Below, piece after piece: positions 61,215-64,000 of a DNA stretch of 64,000 bases. A model generated the notes under the pieces. It searched no databases. It saw only the letters and a list, made by a program, of their open reading frames with translations, and had not been told where the DNA came from. The DNA is from Rahnella sp. AA (GTDB taxonomy: Bacteria > Pseudomonadota > Gammaproteobacteria > Enterobacterales > Enterobacteriaceae). Made by a program: the position numbers and the translations under genes. Each line of letters opens with the position of its first letter. Positions within the stretch are counted from its first letter, which is position 1. Location of the stretch: positions 319,534 through 383,533 of the forward strand of contig NZ_PITQ01000004.1 in the NCBI RefSeq assembly GCF_002834385.1, written 5' to 3'.

Positions 61215-61472
61215 ATGAAAAATATCACTATGACTCTCGCTGCCATCGCACTGGCAACCGCTTCTTTCTCTACTCTGGCTGCGACTGAAGTTCAGTCTGC
61301 ACCAGCGGGTCAGCAAGCCATCGGTGTTGTCAGCGCATCTTCTGCCGGCGACCTGTCAGGTCTGCAATCAGAACTGAGTGCAAAAGCAGCTCAGGCAGGT
61401 GCATCGTCTTACCGTATCATCGGTGCCTCTGGTGACAACCATCTGTACGGCACAGCTGAAATTTACAAATAA
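61215..61472 (+). CDS. BhsA/McbA-type DUF1471 protein, copy 3
   Basis: The 85-aa paralogue has the signal peptide of copy 2 and mature sequence EVQSAPAGQQAIGVVSASSAGDLSGLQSELSAKAAQAGASSYRIIGASGDNHLYGTAEIYK. The start at 61215, with TGAGGAAAAT before it, is chosen over an in-frame ATG at 61158 that would precede the signal peptide by 19 polar residues. Ends with a strong terminator, so read-through from copy 2 may also express it. Confidence 0.9.
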   Translation: MKNITMTLAAIALATASFSTLAATEVQSAPAGQQAIGVVSASSAGDLSGLQSELSAKAAQAGASSYRIIGASGDNHLYGTAEIYK

Positions 61473-61495
61473 GAGTCCTCAGCAGTAAGCAGAAG

Positions 61496-61517
61496 AGGCG
61501 GCGTTTGCCGCCTTTTT
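61496..61517 (+). terminator. Intrinsic terminator of the bhsA-like array
   Basis: AGGCGGC-GTTT-GCCGCCT followed by TTTT, 24 nt after the third copy. Confidence 0.93.
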
Positions 61518-61690
61518 CGTGTCTGCGATTTATGAATTTTTGAATTGACCATGCAACCCCTTCTCTTTGTGCTACATTTTTATTCTCTTTCCGAAAAAGT
61601 GCGCATTCCCAATGTAATGAACGTCCATCACTGACAGTTTTTCCTTCTCTGCATTACCTTCAGGTAATACGGAGATTTCTGTTATTTCTG

Positions 61691-62917
61691 ATGAGAATAC
61701 CGTTCATGAATTCCTTATTAATGGCGCTGATACGCGCACTCCGTAACCATCGCTGGCTGCGGCTTTTAGGCTGCGCCTTCATTTTATCTTCTCTGGGAAA
61801 CGGCCTGACGCAAGTGGTCGTTTTTGGCCAACTCCTGCGCTGGCACGCCTCCCCGGCGACACTTACGCTGGCCTATATTCTTGCAATGCTTCCGGGATTT
61901 TTGGGCAGTTTCTGGGGCGAACGCCTTTGCAGAAAAATTCCACCCGTCAGGGTGCTGATTCTTTCTGAAATACTCGGATTTCTGGCGCTGATTTTCCCGC
62001 TCTACGGTTTACTCTCACACAACATTCCGGCGTTACTGGCAGTGCAGTCAGCCGAAGCACTGTTTACGGGAATGAGCTATCCGGCGCTGACACTTTTATT
62101 TAAGCGCGGGCTGGGCAACGAAGAACTGCCCGCCGCAACGGCGATGGAAACATTGATCTTTGCATCTCAGGTTTTGCTCGGCACGGGTGTCGGTATTTTG
62201 TTGTTCGATGTTTTTTCGCCCTCCTCACTTCTGGCTTTGGACGGACTAAGTTTTGCCGCTTCAGCCGGTTTGCTGCTGAGAACTCAGGCACTGTTTCACA
62301 ACCTGCATCAACATGAATCTGCGCCGTCAGCGGCGGAACTTCCGGCGAAATGGCGGAACTTTTCTCCGTTACAAAAGCGCAGCGTATTACTGCTGCCTGC
62401 TCTTGCTGCAGTAGGTTCCCCAGCGATGGCATTACTGCCTGCACTGGCACAGCAAATCAGGCCGGATAAAACCACCGGGCTGGCGCTACCGCTTTTATTT
62501 GCCCGGAGTCTCGGGCAACTTTGCGGCCCTTTGCTTCTCAGCGTCGAAAAATTGCAAAGTTATTCATCAGGCAACCGCCGCTTGCTGTTCTGCCTGATGC
62601 TTTTTCTCACGGGGTATTTTCTTTTACCCCACTTTTCCGCATGGACAGCGGGTGCGCTCCTGTTAATTTTCGGTGCGCACCTGTCTTCAAACATTGTCTT
62701 TGCTTTGGGGACTTACGGCATACTGCGGCATTTTCCCGGTGAACACGTTGCGGGTGCCAGTGCGATGGCGTGGCGGAGGCAAATTATCGTCGCAACTATC
62801 GTGACCGGTATCGCGGGTTTGCTCGCCCAAAATATGGGGGCAGTGCATGCGCTTTATACCGTTTCACTCTTCACTCTGGCTGGCGTCGCCATTTTATTCT
62901 GGCGTTATCAGGTGTAA
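61691..62917 (+). CDS. MFS transporter
   Basis: The 408-aa protein has 12 predicted helices. GSFWGERLCRKIPPVRVLILSE corresponds to the MFS loop 2-3 motif A, and FALGTYGILRHFPGEHVAGASAMAWR sits at the end of the domain 2 core. It resembles the EntS/MFS-3 group of small-molecule exporters, but substrate is not evident. ATG 61691 is used, with ATG 61706 as the alternative. Closed by the terminator at 62930. Confidence 0.8.
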   Translation: MRIPFMNSLLMALIRALRNHRWLRLLGCAFILSSLGNGLTQVVVFGQLLRWHASPATLTLAYILAMLPGFLGSFWGERLCRKIPPVRVLILSEILGFLALIFPLYGLLSHNIPALLAVQSAEALFTGMSYPALTLLFKRGLGNEELPAATAMETLIFASQVLLGTGVGILLFDVFSPSSLLALDGLSFAASAGLLLRTQALFHNLHQHESAPSAAELPAKWRNFSPLQKRSVLLLPALAAVGSPAMALLPALAQQIRPDKTTGLALPLLFARSLGQLCGPLLLSVEKLQSYSSGNRRLLFCLMLFLTGYFLLPHFSAWTAGALLLIFGAHLSSNIVFALGTYGILRHFPGEHVAGASAMAWRRQIIVATIVTGIAGLLAQNMGAVHALYTVSLFTLAGVAILFWRYQV

Positions 62918-62929
62918 TTAAAAGCCAAA

Positions 62930-62951
62930 AGCAGGGATTTCTCCCTGCTTT
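62930..62951. terminator. Terminator, first of two identical copies
   Basis: AGCAGGGATTTCTCCCTGCT pairs as AGCAGGGA/TCCCTGCT and is followed by TTTT. The same hairpin recurs at 63474-63495, bracketing the HTH gene. Confidence 0.9.
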
Positions 62952-63067
62952 TCCTCCCACAATCCAGTCAAAACACTTTTATTCCGGCGCGCCTCGCAAA
63001 CATTTCAACGAACTGATTTTTTAAATATGGCTTCCCGTATAAAAGCGTTGGTATGAGGAACGATTAG

Positions 63068-63083
63068 GTATAAAATTTTATAC
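63068..63083. promoter_or_regulatory. Perfect 16-bp palindrome, probable autoregulatory operator
   Basis: GTATAAAATTTTATAC is a perfect palindrome 36 nt upstream of the HTH gene. A GTATAAAA half-site repeats at about 63039-63046. It can also contain a -10 (TATAAA or TATAAT-like), so binding would block transcription. This layout is typical of antitoxin autorepression. Confidence 0.65.
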
Positions 63084-63119
63084 AAACAGAAATCATCACA
63101 GGGCGTCACCGGAGAGAAA

Positions 63120-63458
63120 ATGAAAGAATACATTGATGTAGCCTCACGGCATATCACCCCGGCCGGAGGGAATGTTTTTGCCGACCTGGGGTTTAATGAA
63201 GATGAAGCACAGGCTTTACATACCGAATCACAGCAAAAAATTGCACAGACGATTGCGCTTAAAGAACAGCTAATGGCGGAGATAGCAAGCTGGATCGCCC
63301 TTCAGAATCTGCGTCAGAGCGATGCTGCAAAAGTTTTGCAAGTCTCACGCCCGCGGGTTTCCGACGTCGTAAACAAGAAAACGGATAAATTCACGCTGGA
63401 TGCGCTGGTGATGATGCTCGGCCTGACCGGCAAGCAGGTTAAACTGGTTGTCGAATAA
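63120..63458 (+). CDS. HTH (XRE-type) protein, HigA/antitoxin-like, no toxin partner
   Basis: The 112-aa protein has a C-terminal XRE HTH (about residues 60-112; EIASWIALQNLRQSDAAKVLQVSRPRVSDVVNKKTDKFTLDALVMMLGLTGKQVKLVVE), which is the HTH_37 pattern of antitoxins encoded downstream of RelE/HigB-type toxins. The 5' gap of 202 nt has no toxin frame, and ddlA lies on the other strand beyond. It may be a solitary remnant or a free regulator. Ribosome site GGAGAG precedes the ATG. Autoregulation by the palindrome at 63068 is likely. Confidence 0.82.
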   Translation: MKEYIDVASRHITPAGGNVFADLGFNEDEAQALHTESQQKIAQTIALKEQLMAEIASWIALQNLRQSDAAKVLQVSRPRVSDVVNKKTDKFTLDALVMMLGLTGKQVKLVVE

Positions 63459-63473
63459 GTTTTTAAATGCAAA

Positions 63474-63495
63474 AAGCAGGGATTTCTCCCTGCTT
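63474..63495. terminator. Terminator, second copy, shared with ddlA
   Basis: The stem AAGCAGGGA/TCCCTGCTT is identical to that at 62930-62951. It can end the HTH gene (with weak CTCTTTT) and, on the minus strand with the upstream A-run, the ddlA transcript. Confidence 0.85.
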
Positions 63496-63519
63496 CTCTT
63501 TTACAGCACATCTTACAAA

Positions 63520-64000
63520 TCAGTTCGCTGAGCTTTTGAGCTGGTTATCCTGCTCGTGTTGCTCCAGCGCCAGTTCGATCAGACGCGTGATCAGATCACT
63601 GTAATTTAAACCGCTGGCCGCCCACAGTTTGGGGTACATGCTGATGTTGGTAAAGCCAGGCAGCGTGTTGATTTCATTGATAACGACGTCGCCCTGATCG
63701 GTCAGGAAGACATCAACGCGCGCCATGCCCCGGCATTCCAGCACCTGAAATGCCTGCAATGCGATGGCACGGATGCGGTCATGGGTTTCCTGCGGCAAAT
63801 CGGCGGGAACGGCAACCGATGCGCCGGCTTCATTAATGTACTTGGTATCGTAGGAATAAAACTCGTCGTGCAGGATCACTTCGCCGCATACGCTGGCCTG
63901 CGGGTAATCGTTGCCAAGTACCGCGCATTCGATTTCTCGGCCTTTAATCGCGGACTCCACCAGCACTTTGTGGTCAAAGCTGAACGCTGTTTCCAGCGCA
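63520..64000 (-). CDS. ddlA: D-alanine--D-alanine ligase A (C-terminal part, cut by window end)
   Basis: DdlA makes the D-Ala-D-Ala dipeptide of peptidoglycan with ATP. The 160 residues in view are the ATP-grasp C-terminal part: [77 protein letters not shown]. The metal ligands Asp (ARVDVF) and Glu/Asn (INEINTLPG) are present. The frame stays open to position 64000, so the gene starts beyond the window. A methionine at 63966 is internal. It is nearer E. coli DdlA than DdlB by sequence. Confidence 0.95.
   Translation of the reverse strand, partial: ALETAFSFDHKVLVESAIKGREIECAVLGNDYPQASVCGEVILHDEFYSYDTKYINEAGASVAVPADLPQETHDRIRAIALQAFQVLECRGMARVDVFLTDQGDVVINEINTLPGFTNISMYPKLWAASGLNYSDLITRLIELALEQHEQDNQLKSSAN

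Noticed and set aside
62918-63119. Toxin partner for the HTH gene
   Set aside because: I looked for a RelE/HigB-like frame on both strands and found none. The gap holds a terminator and the operator only.

Overview
The window looks like chromosome of a member of the Enterobacterales, most likely Yersiniaceae (Rahnella, Ewingella or Rouxiella-like). This rests on the tRNA-pgsA-uvrC-uvrY-yecF order, close E. coli-like orthologues (cycA, rut, yehZYXW/osmF, abg, yedA, comR, ddlA) and moderately GC-rich codon use. The genus call is inference. I saw no prophage, transposase or CRISPR array.

Layout. (1) 1-9.7 kb: three tRNAs (Leu, Cys, Gly), pgsA, uvrC, uvrY, yecF, a 57-aa charged protein, an AraC-type regulator, a fungal-type orphan leuA, a GAF-EAL phosphodiesterase and a lipoprotein. 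(2) 9.7-14.2 kb: an AT-rich, probably acquired three-gene surface-glycan modification cassette (GT2, small flippase-like protein, large membrane glycosyltransferase) ending beside a tRNA-Lys(CTT). (3) 14.6-16 kb: cycA. (4) 16-23.2 kb: rutR plus a membrane hydrolase, divergent from rutABCDFG (rutE is absent), with a clear sigma-54 promoter and a RutR-type operator between them. (5) 23.4-33.4 kb: a peptide-type ABC importer, a luciferase-like monooxygenase and a CMD/AhpD-like protein of unknown substrate, then a ribose-type ABC ATPase/permease pair without a binding protein. (6) 33.5-34.0 and 50.4-51.0 kb: two copies of a long palindromic non-coding repeat, each between convergent genes. (7) 34-42.2 kb: GNAT and XRE-cupin genes, then an overlapping operon led by an MlrA-like MerR protein (SnoaL-like, SDR, FAD oxidoreductase, DUF1365, Cfa-like methyltransferase, DUF2878, chalcone-isomerase-like, DUF3833), a membrane-lipid stress cluster. 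(8) 42-50.4 kb: yedA, the osmF-yehYXW osmolyte importer, an alcohol dehydrogenase, an MFS transporter. (9) 51-58 kb: a SUFU-domain protein and the abgR/abgABT p-aminobenzoyl-glutamate system. (10) 58-61.5 kb: an MpaB-like oxygenase and comR, divergent from a small secreted protein and three tandem bhsA-like genes. These promoters share a repeated two-operator architecture. (11) 61.7-64 kb: an MFS gene, an orphan antitoxin-like HTH gene bracketed by two copies of the same terminator, and the C-terminal part of ddlA, cut by the window end.

The best candidates for undescribed biology are the palindromic repeat family, whose hairpins keep pairing while their sequence changes, and the ComR/BhsA regulon with paired 14-bp operators around each promoter. 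Next come the HTH gene inserted between duplicated terminators and the ABC/monooxygenase/CMD cluster beside rut. All homology statements come from recalled family features and not from database searches.
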